Part shown: positions 1 through 5,691 of the stretch, one piece after another
Layout of the letters: each line of letters begins with the position of its first letter
How positions within the stretch are numbered: position 1 is the first letter of the stretch
NCBI GenBank assembly: GCA_021844725.1
Contig: JAKBSX010000050.1
Location: 1-10,060 of the forward strand
DNA from: Actinomycetes bacterium
GTDB lineage: Bacteria > Actinomycetota > Acidimicrobiia > Acidimicrobiales > Acidimicrobiaceae
DNA length: 10,060 bases
Direction: 5' to 3'
Notes under the pieces: model-generated
Told to the model about the DNA's origin: nothing
What the model saw: the letters and a program-made list of their open reading frames with translations, nothing else
The model's database searches: none
Translations under genes and position numbers: made by a program

Positions 1-23
1 TGAGTCTCCACGATGACCCCATT
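1..23 (+). repeat. Left arm of 23-bp inverted repeat
   Basis: Positions 1-23 (beginning TGAGTCTCCACG) are the exact reverse complement of 1194-1216. The match breaks at position 24 and may continue left of the window. The arms bracket most of the DUF2726-like gene, about 1.2 kb. Confidence 0.85.
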
Positions 24-83
24 TACGTAGTAGAGCAGATTCCTTATCGCCGATTATTTCCAGGGGTGCTTTTAATGTTATAG
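1..83 (+). CDS. Possible 3' end of a plus-strand gene, cut by the window edge
   Basis: An open frame runs in from the left edge (codons from position 3) and ends at TAG 81-83. It reads SLHDDPIYVVEQIPYRRLFP and then a short hydrophobic tail ending in LLML. The first codons are identical to codons 21-27 of the DUF2726-like gene on the opposite strand, because positions 1-23 are an exact inverted copy of 1194-1216. If real, the gene converges on the DUF2726-like gene, with 12 bp between the two stop codons. The fragment is too short to assign a function. It may be a true gene end, the alternative end of an invertible segment, or part of an assembly chimera. Only about 27 codons are visible, so the call is weak. 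Confidence 0.3.
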   Translation, partial: SLHDDPIYVVEQIPYRRLFPGVLLML

Positions 84-95
84 GTCTTTCCGATA

Positions 96-1274
96 TCAAG
101 CCAGTGCAGTTGACAGTTCTGAGATCTTATTGAACGCAAGACAGGTTTCCCACATTACCGCCAATAGCATGTCTGCTCGCTTCTGAATATTGTATGTATC
201 TGCTTTCTTGATGAGCCTCTGAATGTGGCGTATATCGACATCAGTAGTGTGGCCATTCTCTCTTATAATTGTTCTAATTAGGTTCAACGCGTAGTCATGC
301 ATGAATTGAACGCTGGTTCTTTCGATCGTTGACCGGAGTACTCTGAGAAGTTCCTTGGCGGTTCTCTTGTAATCTTCGTTGTAAAGAAATTCCAGATTAA
401 GGATAAATAACGGCACGCCAGCCTTCTCGCAGATCCTCTTTTTGGTTTCATCTCTCAATTCAGCCTTACCCTTACCTCTATCATCGACACCGTAATGCCC
501 GCTTCCTTGATATTCTATGGCCGCTCGCAGTTTGCCCCTTTGGTCACATAGTGCAAAATCAAAATGGCCTTTGCTATGAAGGTTCTTTTCCTTTTCTGTC
601 AGTTCTAAACTTTTCCGGTTCAATAAATACTTGATATCTCGCTGCTGAAAATAACGAAATGGAGGCAGCCACTCGCCTCTAATGATTTTCTCGATCTCGC
701 CCTCTTCGTACGCGTCTCTTGCAGAAATTTTGATGCCCTCACTTTTCAACGCCAATTCATTTATGAGTTCTTGGAGCTCTTTATCACCCTCGGGCTTAAG
801 TTGGATAATATTCTCTTCGACTCTGCCAATGGTGTTTGCAACTGCCCATTCATTAATTACTCTCAAATAGGTTGTTTGATCTGCTGAAAGCCCTTCGACA
901 CCCAGTTCCCGTTCATACTCATGAACTTCTGATTCGATGTCATTGCAAAGAGCCCAGAATAGTGGATAATATATGGCTGCTATCCTCTGCCGCATCGTTA
1001 TGGGGTACCCAAGCAGCTCTAACTTGTCATGAAAATTCAGAAAGTCTATAGTTATACTGACATGAAACAGCTCTGGTCCCTGAGCATCCACTGGAATAAT
1101 CAGTTTCTGTTTGATGAGCTCTTGAACTCTGGAAGCATATATGGGGAAGGACGAAGTTATGACTCCAATGAGTTCTTCTTCTGGCATGAGGTTAATGGGG
1201 TCATCGTGGAGACTCATCCGGTCAGCTTTGACATCATCAATCATCAACCTCAAGAACTCTTGGAAACCCTTCAT
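96..1274 (-). CDS. DUF2726-like nuclease-fold protein
   Basis: A 392-residue soluble protein. Residues about 236-292 resemble DUF2726, a PD-(D/E)XK nuclease-fold domain: HFDFALCD (D239), then AAIEYQGSGHYG (E254, H260), a basic helix with K278/K279, and AGVPLFIL. In the family the second motif is usually an acidic cluster before Ser-His, so the Y-Q here is a variation. The N-terminal 200 residues and the basic helical C-terminus (about 300-392) are not recognised; they may bind nucleic acid or a partner. No signal peptide or membrane helix is seen. The minus strand has an AT-rich box around 1303-1311, about 33 nt before the ATG at 1274, and no ribosome-binding site, so a nearly leaderless transcript is likely. 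An alternative ATG is codon 20 (1215-1217), which lies at the edge of the inverted repeat. The nuclease-fold assignment is fairly secure; catalytic activity and a defence role are inferred. Confidence 0.7.
   Translation of the reverse strand: MKGFQEFLRLMIDDVKADRMSLHDDPINLMPEEELIGVITSSFPIYASRVQELIKQKLIIPVDAQGPELFHVSITIDFLNFHDKLELLGYPITMRQRIAAIYYPLFWALCNDIESEVHEYERELGVEGLSADQTTYLRVINEWAVANTIGRVEENIIQLKPEGDKELQELINELALKSEGIKISARDAYEEGEIEKIIRGEWLPPFRYFQQRDIKYLLNRKSLELTEKEKNLHSKGHFDFALCDQRGKLRAAIEYQGSGHYGVDDRGKGKAELRDETKKRICEKAGVPLFILNLEFLYNEDYKRTAKELLRVLRSTIERTSVQFMHDYALNLIRTIIRENGHTTDVDIRHIQRLIKKADTYNIQKRADMLLAVMWETCLAFNKISELSTALA
1194..1216 (-). repeat. Right arm of 23-bp inverted repeat
   Basis: Exact reverse complement of 1-23. 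It lies inside the DUF2726-like gene and encodes residues 20-27 (MSLHDDPI). Both arms read the same codons in the same frame on their own strands. Confidence 0.85.
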
Positions 1275-1591
1275 TGAGCTATGTTATGCCATTTGCACTA
1301 TCTGATATTTTCTGAAGGAGTGGTGCCAGAATGAACAAAATTGAGAGTTTCTGATGTATTCATACAGGGTAATGTTTTTGGCCAGAGCATATCTGTGACT
1401 CCATTAAGCGGTGCAGAAAATAATGTCATGGGAGATATCTCAGCAACATTGGATTCGCGGACTCAACAATTCTAAGTAGTCACGAACGTGTTAGTGTTGC
1501 TGTAAATGAAATCAAATTGCCCACATTGAAGTTATAACGACATCTAGTTTTGATACTTTCATGTATGATAAGAAGCGAGAGCCTGAAAGTA
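1275..1591. other. Intergenic region without a supported gene
   Basis: This 317-bp stretch separates the membrane-protein gene from the DUF2726-like gene. It contains the likely promoter of the latter at its left end, a 10-bp palindrome GAGATATCTC at 1432-1441, and most of an 11-bp inverted repeat at its right end. Frames on either strand are short (the longest started by ATG is under 20 codons). No tRNA or CRISPR-like structure is seen. Confidence 0.6.
1303..1311 (-). promoter_or_regulatory. Candidate TATA box for the DUF2726-like gene
   Basis: The minus strand reads AAAATATC here, centred about 33 nt before the start codon at 1274. Archaeal TATA boxes sit about 26 nt before the transcription start, which would give a leader of under 10 nt. 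The spacing matches that of the regulator gene at 10001. Confidence 0.35.
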
Positions 1592-1594
1592 TCA
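1551..1594. repeat. 11-bp perfect inverted repeat overlapping a stop codon
   Basis: TGATACTTTCA at 1551-1561 and TGAAAGTATCA at 1584-1594 are perfect reverse complements separated by 22 bases. The right arm contains the stop codon (1592-1594) of the membrane-protein gene. In RNA from the minus strand it would form an 11-bp stem with a 22-nt loop directly at the end of the gene. No T-run follows it on the minus strand, so an ordinary intrinsic terminator is not obvious. An RNA-processing or stability element, a protein-binding site, or a small mobile remnant are alternatives. Confidence 0.7.
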
Positions 1595-2242
1595 TTTTTC
1601 ACTTTTAGGGGTATGAATCGCATTTGCCACGTCTCCTAGGGTTCCTATTATCCATTGTTGAAACATGCCAGCTAGGAATGCAACAACATAGTAAGAGTCA
1701 GGGGATGTCGGAACCCCTCTAATCGCAATTAGACCTACCATGGCTGCCAGACCTGCTGCGAACCCAAAAAACATACCAGTCACGGGATAAACCATCCAAT
1801 AGACAGCATAAACCTTCGAAAAAGTATATTCCCAGATATTCTTCCTAAGATAGAAAATCGTATACGCTGAACCTCCCAGACCTCCCCAAGCTAATGTGGC
1901 GGGATAATAATCTCCGAAGATAGGGGAGGTCAGGTATCCCGCGATCAAAATGTAAATGAATAATAGAGAAGACGCGAGAGTAACAACCCAGACATGAATC
2001 CCGTAGAGATATAGCAAGCGGGAATATCTTGGATTCTTGTCCAATGCTTGAATGATATTGTCATAAGCCTTATGCGCAATCTCACAGGCAGTTTCTATGT
2101 CACTTCTGGCCAACATTCTGCACTTCTTCAGACTTTCTCTGAGGATCTTAGACTCGTCAGTTGAAATCAAACCGTTCAGTACTTGGAAATCAAGAATACT
2201 GTCGAGTTTCTCCACGTAAGATAACAAAGATTCTTCGTTCAT
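1592..2242 (-). CDS. Four-helix membrane protein of unknown family
   Basis: A 216-residue protein starting at the ATG whose first three bases form an ATGA overlap with the stop of the preceding gene. A TTG 18 nt further upstream (2260) is a less likely start. The first 70 residues are charged and helical (a likely cytoplasmic sensor or partner-binding part). Four hydrophobic segments follow, roughly residues 82-104, 113-132, 144-175 (long, glycine-rich GMFFGFAAGLAAMVGLIAI) and 184-203. The last one, VVAFLAGMFQQWIIG, is followed by a short polar tail. The small-residue pattern (GGLGG, GFAAG, FLAG) suggests tightly packed helices able to assemble. Coupled translation implies it works with the upstream 273-residue protein. 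A membrane-disrupting effector is one inference from the island context; a structural or transport role cannot be excluded. No family recognised. Confidence 0.75.
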   Translation of the reverse strand: MNEESLLSYVEKLDSILDFQVLNGLISTDESKILRESLKKCRMLARSDIETACEIAHKAYDNIIQALDKNPRYSRLLYLYGIHVWVVTLASSLLFIYILIAGYLTSPIFGDYYPATLAWGGLGGSAYTIFYLRKNIWEYTFSKVYAVYWMVYPVTGMFFGFAAGLAAMVGLIAIRGVPTSPDSYYVVAFLAGMFQQWIIGTLGDVANAIHTPKSEK

Positions 2243-3060
2243 CTGATTCCCAATAACCAATCAAGTTCGTTTCTAAGAGTCTTTTCCTGCTCTAGCCATT
2301 TCGCCAAAACGGCGATTGGAACTTGAAATCTCGAATCTTGCTTATACTTATGAATTAGATGACGAATTCTTTTTGAGTAATATAAATCCACAATTCCCTC
2401 TTTAGCAATGCTAACTGCTGAATTCCCACATTCCGGTGGATCCCATGGTTTCTTTTCGTTGAAAATGCTAATGTATGCTGCGATATCAAGGGACTTCGCC
2501 TCAATATCTGATTTTATTGTGGAATGAATTTCTGTCAGAGTTGACAAGAATTGCACTGGTCCGCTATGATATGGTCTGTCGTATGAAGTCTCACTCTTTA
2601 CCGACCTGACCCAATTATAAAGAATATCCTCTCTCAGGTTAGCCTCTGACCAGACGGGAGTCTTGTCTTTTAGCTTTAATGCTTTGATATCAGCGTACCG
2701 CTGAAGATCCTCAGCCGCAGGCCAAGCCAAAAAATCACCATATCCAGGAAAAGATTGCATGTTCTCTTTCAATGTTATTGAATCGGTCGGTCTCATACGA
2801 ATTAGCTCAGCATATCTGGGACGTCTTTTCACGAAGACTCTTCCTTCGACTAAGAGCGGTCCTGAACAAGCCCAGAAGACGTAATCTCGAAGGTCTATCA
2901 GGCTTTCGGCGTCAACTTTGAATTCTTGTTGGATATCCTCCTTGAATTTTACCGACTTTGAGCTCAAGTATTCAGCGTAACTCTGCAATACTAGAAAAGC
3001 ACGATTTTGGCTCCCGGGTTTAGCATCCCACAAATTTTCCCATATTTCCTCCAGAGCCAT
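2239..3060 (-). CDS. Hypothetical soluble protein coupled to the membrane protein
   Basis: A 273-residue protein that I do not recognise. The ATG at 3060 is preferred over a TTG two codons upstream (3066). Seen in it: a helical N-terminus (residues 1-65), an aromatic and basic strand-rich stretch around FWACSGPLLVEGRVFVKRRP (about 80-100), a patch with FPGYGDFLAWP (about 118-128), and a helical, charged C-terminus ending in LRNELDWLLGIR. It has no signal peptide or membrane segment and no obvious catalytic motif. A TATA-like stretch (TTTAATTG on the minus strand, about 3087-3094) lies about 30 nt before the ATG, so this gene probably opens a two-gene operon with the membrane protein; its TGA overlaps the next ATG as ATGA. 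The pairing suggests a sensor or regulator for the membrane partner, which is inference. Confidence 0.7.
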   Translation of the reverse strand: MALEEIWENLWDAKPGSQNRAFLVLQSYAEYLSSKSVKFKEDIQQEFKVDAESLIDLRDYVFWACSGPLLVEGRVFVKRRPRYAELIRMRPTDSITLKENMQSFPGYGDFLAWPAAEDLQRYADIKALKLKDKTPVWSEANLREDILYNWVRSVKSETSYDRPYHSGPVQFLSTLTEIHSTIKSDIEAKSLDIAAYISIFNEKKPWDPPECGNSAVSIAKEGIVDLYYSKRIRHLIHKYKQDSRFQVPIAVLAKWLEQEKTLRNELDWLLGIR

Positions 3061-3086
3061 AATCAAGGATCATATTTCAGCTATTT

Positions 3087-3094
3087 CAATTAAA
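3087..3094 (-). promoter_or_regulatory. Candidate TATA box of the two-gene operon
   Basis: The minus strand reads TTTAATTG, centred about 30 nt before the ATG at 3060. The next 20 nt contain no clear Shine-Dalgarno sequence, in line with a very short leader. Confidence 0.3.
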
Positions 3095-3163
3095 CCCACA
3101 TTCTTCAAGGCAGCGCTGCTGACCTTGTCAACTAGCATGAGATTTGTTTTCATTGTCCAATGG

Positions 3164-3191
3164 ATTAAGGGGGCGGACCATCACCATGAAA
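3164..3191 (+). repeat. Copy 1 of a dispersed intergenic G-rich motif
   Basis: A 28-bp element (TTAAGGGGGCGGACCATCAC and 8 more bases) matches 8421-8448 at 23 of 28 positions. Read on the minus strand it lies about 78 bp past the stop of the HEPN-like gene. No stable hairpin is visible inside it. Confidence 0.5.
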
Positions 3192-3268
3192 GATATGGCA
3201 TTAAGCAGATGCGATGGTGGTAGAGTAGGGCATGCGACTTTGCAACTCAGTTCTATTTAACCATGAGA

Positions 3269-4201
3269 TTATTCACCCGAATCTTGAGTTCGAATACTAT
3301 TTATCGTCGACTTCTTAGCGATCATCTGTAATGTGGAAATCGTTAATTTTAATCCATATTCAGCTTCATCGTGTGATACTGAATGTCCACCGTGGATTTT
3401 TCCCCCGATGTAATTCACAACTGCTGTCACAGCTCTCTGATCTGTTTCTGAAAGCTGTGCTAGCTTAAGGCTTGCTTTCCAGTTTCCATTTCCACCAACT
3501 TGAATGCACGCACCCTCCAATGCAGATCGACATGATATTAAGGACTGACGTTCAGAATCTGGCCCTCCCACACTAAATCTATCGAGGGCCCCTTTAATTT
3601 GTTGCTCGATTGCCGGTAATCTCATGTAGATGTCATCAAGATCAACTGAATTGTAAAGATTGAGGATTCTCGTTTTATTTACTATGGAAGGAGCGGCTTT
3701 TTTTAAGGCTTGTTTTTCCTTCCGAATCCGACTTTCTTCTGTCTTGCGGCGGTGAAGTTCTCCTGGAATGTCACTATTCCAAATGAGATCGTACCCACTT
3801 ACACCCTCAAGAACATCAACCACTCTCTGCAGGAGCACTACTGAGCTCCTGGCTCTTCGGGCTTGATTTAGCTTAACAAGCAACTTATGTGAATTGCCTT
3901 CAGAAGGGAGATTTTTCGTTAATATCGACATTGTCTTAAAGGAATTTTCACAATTTCGTACCATGTCTCTTCCGACTTGCATCCATTGTGATTCTAAGTT
4001 GAGCTTGGAAGCTCTCTTCACAGTTCTACCTGCTCCACGTGCAAACCCTTTCATTCCATATGGAACAATGACATGGGTTGCAAGACCTCCTAGTAAATTG
4101 GCCCCTGGCGCGTGATAACCAGACTGAAATGCCTCAATAGCTCTGTCTCTGTATGCAATTGCTTGGTTCAGAAGGTTCAATGTAACATCTTTTGGTGTCA
4201 T
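3269..4201 (-). CDS. Helical protein with HEPN/Abi_C-like C-terminus
   Basis: A 310-residue, mostly helical protein. Residues about 1-60 hold a helix (RDRAIEAFQSGYHAPGA) and a glycine-rich hydrophobic stretch (residues 33-58) too weak to be a confident membrane span. Residues 105-170 are very basic and coiled-coil-like (RRKTEESRIRKEKQALKKAA). Residues 205-295 look like a HEPN-type bundle of the kind seen in abortive-infection proteins: RQSLISCRSALEGAC, then VVNYIGGKIHGGHSVSHDEAE and a final long helix. The IHGGHS...EA stretch resembles the 'GxHxxVSxxEA' or 'RNxxxxHG' end of those families, but the arginine expected before the histidine is not clearly present, so RNase activity is uncertain. 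The gene is divergent from the phospholipase-like gene with only 61 bp between starts, suggesting shared control. Function inferred from weak motif likeness and context. Confidence 0.65.
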   Translation of the reverse strand: MTPKDVTLNLLNQAIAYRDRAIEAFQSGYHAPGANLLGGLATHVIVPYGMKGFARGAGRTVKRASKLNLESQWMQVGRDMVRNCENSFKTMSILTKNLPSEGNSHKLLVKLNQARRARSSVVLLQRVVDVLEGVSGYDLIWNSDIPGELHRRKTEESRIRKEKQALKKAAPSIVNKTRILNLYNSVDLDDIYMRLPAIEQQIKGALDRFSVGGPDSERQSLISCRSALEGACIQVGGNGNWKASLKLAQLSETDQRAVTAVVNYIGGKIHGGHSVSHDEAEYGLKLTISTLQMIAKKSTINSIRTQDSGE

Positions 4202-4262
4202 CGTTCAAGAGGCAAGGGAGCTCTTGGCACATTAGATTTGTGTTACCTCTGCAAATTTTAAT
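4202..4262. promoter_or_regulatory. Compact divergent promoter region
   Basis: Sixty-one base pairs separate the start codons of the HEPN-like (-) and phospholipase-like (+) genes. An AT-rich element ATTAGATTT (4231-4239) lies about 27 nt from the plus start and 35 nt from the minus start, so it could serve one or both. A second AT-rich box, AAATTTTAATAT (4254-4265), touches the plus start codon; it could instead serve the minus gene with a leader of about 30 nt, or the plus gene from its codon-15 ATG at 4305. No strong Shine-Dalgarno sequence is seen for either gene. Confidence 0.45.
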
Positions 4263-5195
4263 ATGAAACACATAAAATACCAACAAGCCTTTCGCATTCT
4301 ACAGATGCACAAACAATTTCATGAGCACATTCTCAGGGCCGCGTTAGCACATTTTGAACTGCCCAAGCAGACCATGGAAAGGCTATGTGAATACACCGTT
4401 GTACCTGATGAAATGGCTCTGGAGAAGACGGTAGGTTTCGAACTGCCAGAAGCCAGCAACCCCCTAGATAGCATCAAGAATGCAATTTCTTGGACGGGAA
4501 ACGCTTTGGTTCAATATGGAACTTGGGCTTACTCGCACGGAAGTGAAGCCCCTGAGCAATTCATGAGGCATTTCATAATCTCCTATGACGCCTTTTTGAC
4601 GGCTGACAGACACAGTAATCGTGAATTTGAGGACGGACTGAGAAATCTTGGTTATGCCTTGCACTATGCGACGGATACTGGCACCCCTTTTCACTCGAAA
4701 CCCATTTCGGAGTCTATTACTCATTTGTTGGAGAAATATCTCGAACATGACGGTATCATTACAGAGGATCAAGGATCGGAATTATTGAGTGAATTTCTTT
4801 GGTTCATCTCCATGCTGACTATACATCATCAAGAGTTCGAGAACAAATTGCTCGATGACTGGAATGATCTATCAAGAAAGAAGGAGTATGAAGCCGCCAT
4901 ATCAAATGGGGTTTCAGACGCTATGATTAATGTTGACGCCAGTTCTCGAGACCGAATGATTGTGTATATGAGGCAGGAGATCACTGGGCTACGAATGCAT
5001 GCCTTGGGGCAATATGGAGAATTGGATAAGATTTACAGGGGGATGAATGAACTGGAAGAAATGCAGGAAATCTCTGGCTTACGTAATTATTATGACAGAG
5101 TCACAACTGTAGGGTTGGAATGCACATATCAAATTACTCTTTTTGCTGCCAAAGTCCTCTCAATCTTTTTCGACAGGGCCGAAGTTTTTGGGTAA
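4263..5195 (+). CDS. Cytoplasmic zinc-dependent phospholipase C-like protein
   Basis: A 310-residue, all-helical protein with the metal-ligand pattern of the zinc-dependent phospholipase C / S1-P1 nuclease fold: VVPDEM with D49; LGYALHYATDTGTPFHS with H134, D138 and H144 (compare 'LHYLGDxxQPxH' in the family); and IHHQEFENKL with H188/H189 and E192. Other candidate ligands are H92 and H103. Classical enzymes are secreted and hydrolyse phosphodiester bonds in phospholipids or nucleic acids. Here no signal peptide is visible, so the protein probably stays inside the cell. The start at 4263 leaves a charged N-terminal helix; ATG 4305 (codon 15) is an alternative and would keep all ligands. It is divergent from the HEPN-like gene. 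Attacking the cell's own membrane or nucleic acid during infection is one possible role; repair or lipid turnover are others. Fold confident, substrate unknown. Confidence 0.7.
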   Translation: MKHIKYQQAFRILQMHKQFHEHILRAALAHFELPKQTMERLCEYTVVPDEMALEKTVGFELPEASNPLDSIKNAISWTGNALVQYGTWAYSHGSEAPEQFMRHFIISYDAFLTADRHSNREFEDGLRNLGYALHYATDTGTPFHSKPISESITHLLEKYLEHDGIITEDQGSELLSEFLWFISMLTIHHQEFENKLLDDWNDLSRKKEYEAAISNGVSDAMINVDASSRDRMIVYMRQEITGLRMHALGQYGELDKIYRGMNELEEMQEISGLRNYYDRVTTVGLECTYQITLFAAKVLSIFFDRAEVFG

Positions 5196-5687
5196 TTTCG
5201 GACTCCGGATTCCAACTAATTCACCAAATGCATTGTGTCAAATATGCCGTGATGTGCTTGGTTATCTGAGTGAATCATATCACCAACAGAAAGCTCCCGC
5301 CGTGTGTGGCTGTAATCAGTGTGGCCGGGAGAAGTTAGTTAGTGGCTTGTCCTGGGCATAGCATCTTGTCACAGGAGCCCCGAATCTTCGCCAATTTGGC
5401 AGATTGAGGCGGGAGAAATTCGTGATTCAGCACCACGATGTTCGAATCGATCGTCTGGTTTTTCATAGAAGCCCACGAGCGTTGTCAACCAACAGTACGT
5501 GGATTCTTTATCTCCATAGAAAGGAGCAGAATTCAAGCTCATACCCTGACTCAGAGCTATTGGTGCCAGAGATTTGATTCTTGCTAATAGAAATGAATAA
5601 AGCCGTGTGTGACAGTTAGGGCATCAAGTTCATTGCCACTTGTCAGTCATGTGTCGCTAGGAGGAATGGAAAGTACCTAAGAATGCG
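5196..5687. other. Structured spacer with possible gene remnant
   Basis: This 492-bp gap lies between two plus-strand genes. One frame is open from inside the preceding gene to TAG 5359-5361 and, in the same frame, again to TGA 5575-5577. It encodes a Cys-rich patch (CQICRD, CGCNQCGREK) that could be the relic of a zinc-binding protein. Two hairpin-forming stretches are seen: CTCCCG-CC (from about 5296) pairing with GGCCGGGAG (to about 5330), and CGCCAAT (from about 5389) pairing with ATTGAGGCG (ending about 5411). An AT-rich box near 5588-5598 (AATGAATAAAG) could be the promoter of the FokI-type gene. No convincing intact gene is visible. Confidence 0.45.
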
Positions 5688-5691
5688 ATGA
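5659..5691 (+). promoter_or_regulatory. Shine-Dalgarno and two micro-ORFs before the FokI-type gene
   Basis: AGGAGG at 5659-5664 is the only strong Shine-Dalgarno-like sequence noticed at a gene start in the window, yet it lies 23 nt before the ATG at 5688, too far for direct use. Between them are ATG GAA AGT ACC TAA (5666-5680) and ATG CGA TGA (5683-5691), whose TGA overlaps the real ATG as ATGA. There is no other start codon in the main frame after the upstream in-frame TAG (5658-5660). Reinitiation or leader control of translation is possible. Confidence 0.35.

Noticed and set aside
682..870. 62-codon plus-strand frame inside the DUF2726-like gene
   Set aside because: Antisense, Ser/Leu-rich content typical of the opposite strand of a coding region.
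1029..1277. 82-codon plus-strand frame opposite the start of the DUF2726-like gene
   Set aside because: It lies wholly antisense to a gene with a recognisable domain and long open frame; no promoter or ribosome-binding site.
1432..1441. 10-bp palindrome GAGATATCTC
   Set aside because: Single short palindrome; no repeat elsewhere and no obvious promoter to control.
2243..2260. TTG start for the membrane-protein gene
   Set aside because: The ATG at 2242 forms a clean ATGA overlap with the upstream stop, a far better start than a 22-bp overlap from TTG.
3061..3066. TTG start for the 273-residue protein
   Set aside because: Only two codons longer than the ATG start, with no ribosome-binding site to favour it.
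3110..3119. 10-bp palindrome GCAGCGCTGC
   Set aside because: Single short palindrome with no loop, partner site or context; expected occasionally by chance.
3894..4115. 73-codon plus-strand frame
   Set aside because: Antisense to the HEPN-like gene, without its own signals.
4464..4772. 102-codon minus-strand frame
   Set aside because: Antisense to the phospholipase-like gene across its conserved metal-binding motif, which fixes the real strand.
5249..5275. Possible C/D-box small RNA (GTGATGT ... CTGA)
   Set aside because: The boxes are imperfect and the spacing is too short for a normal guide; no terminal stem.
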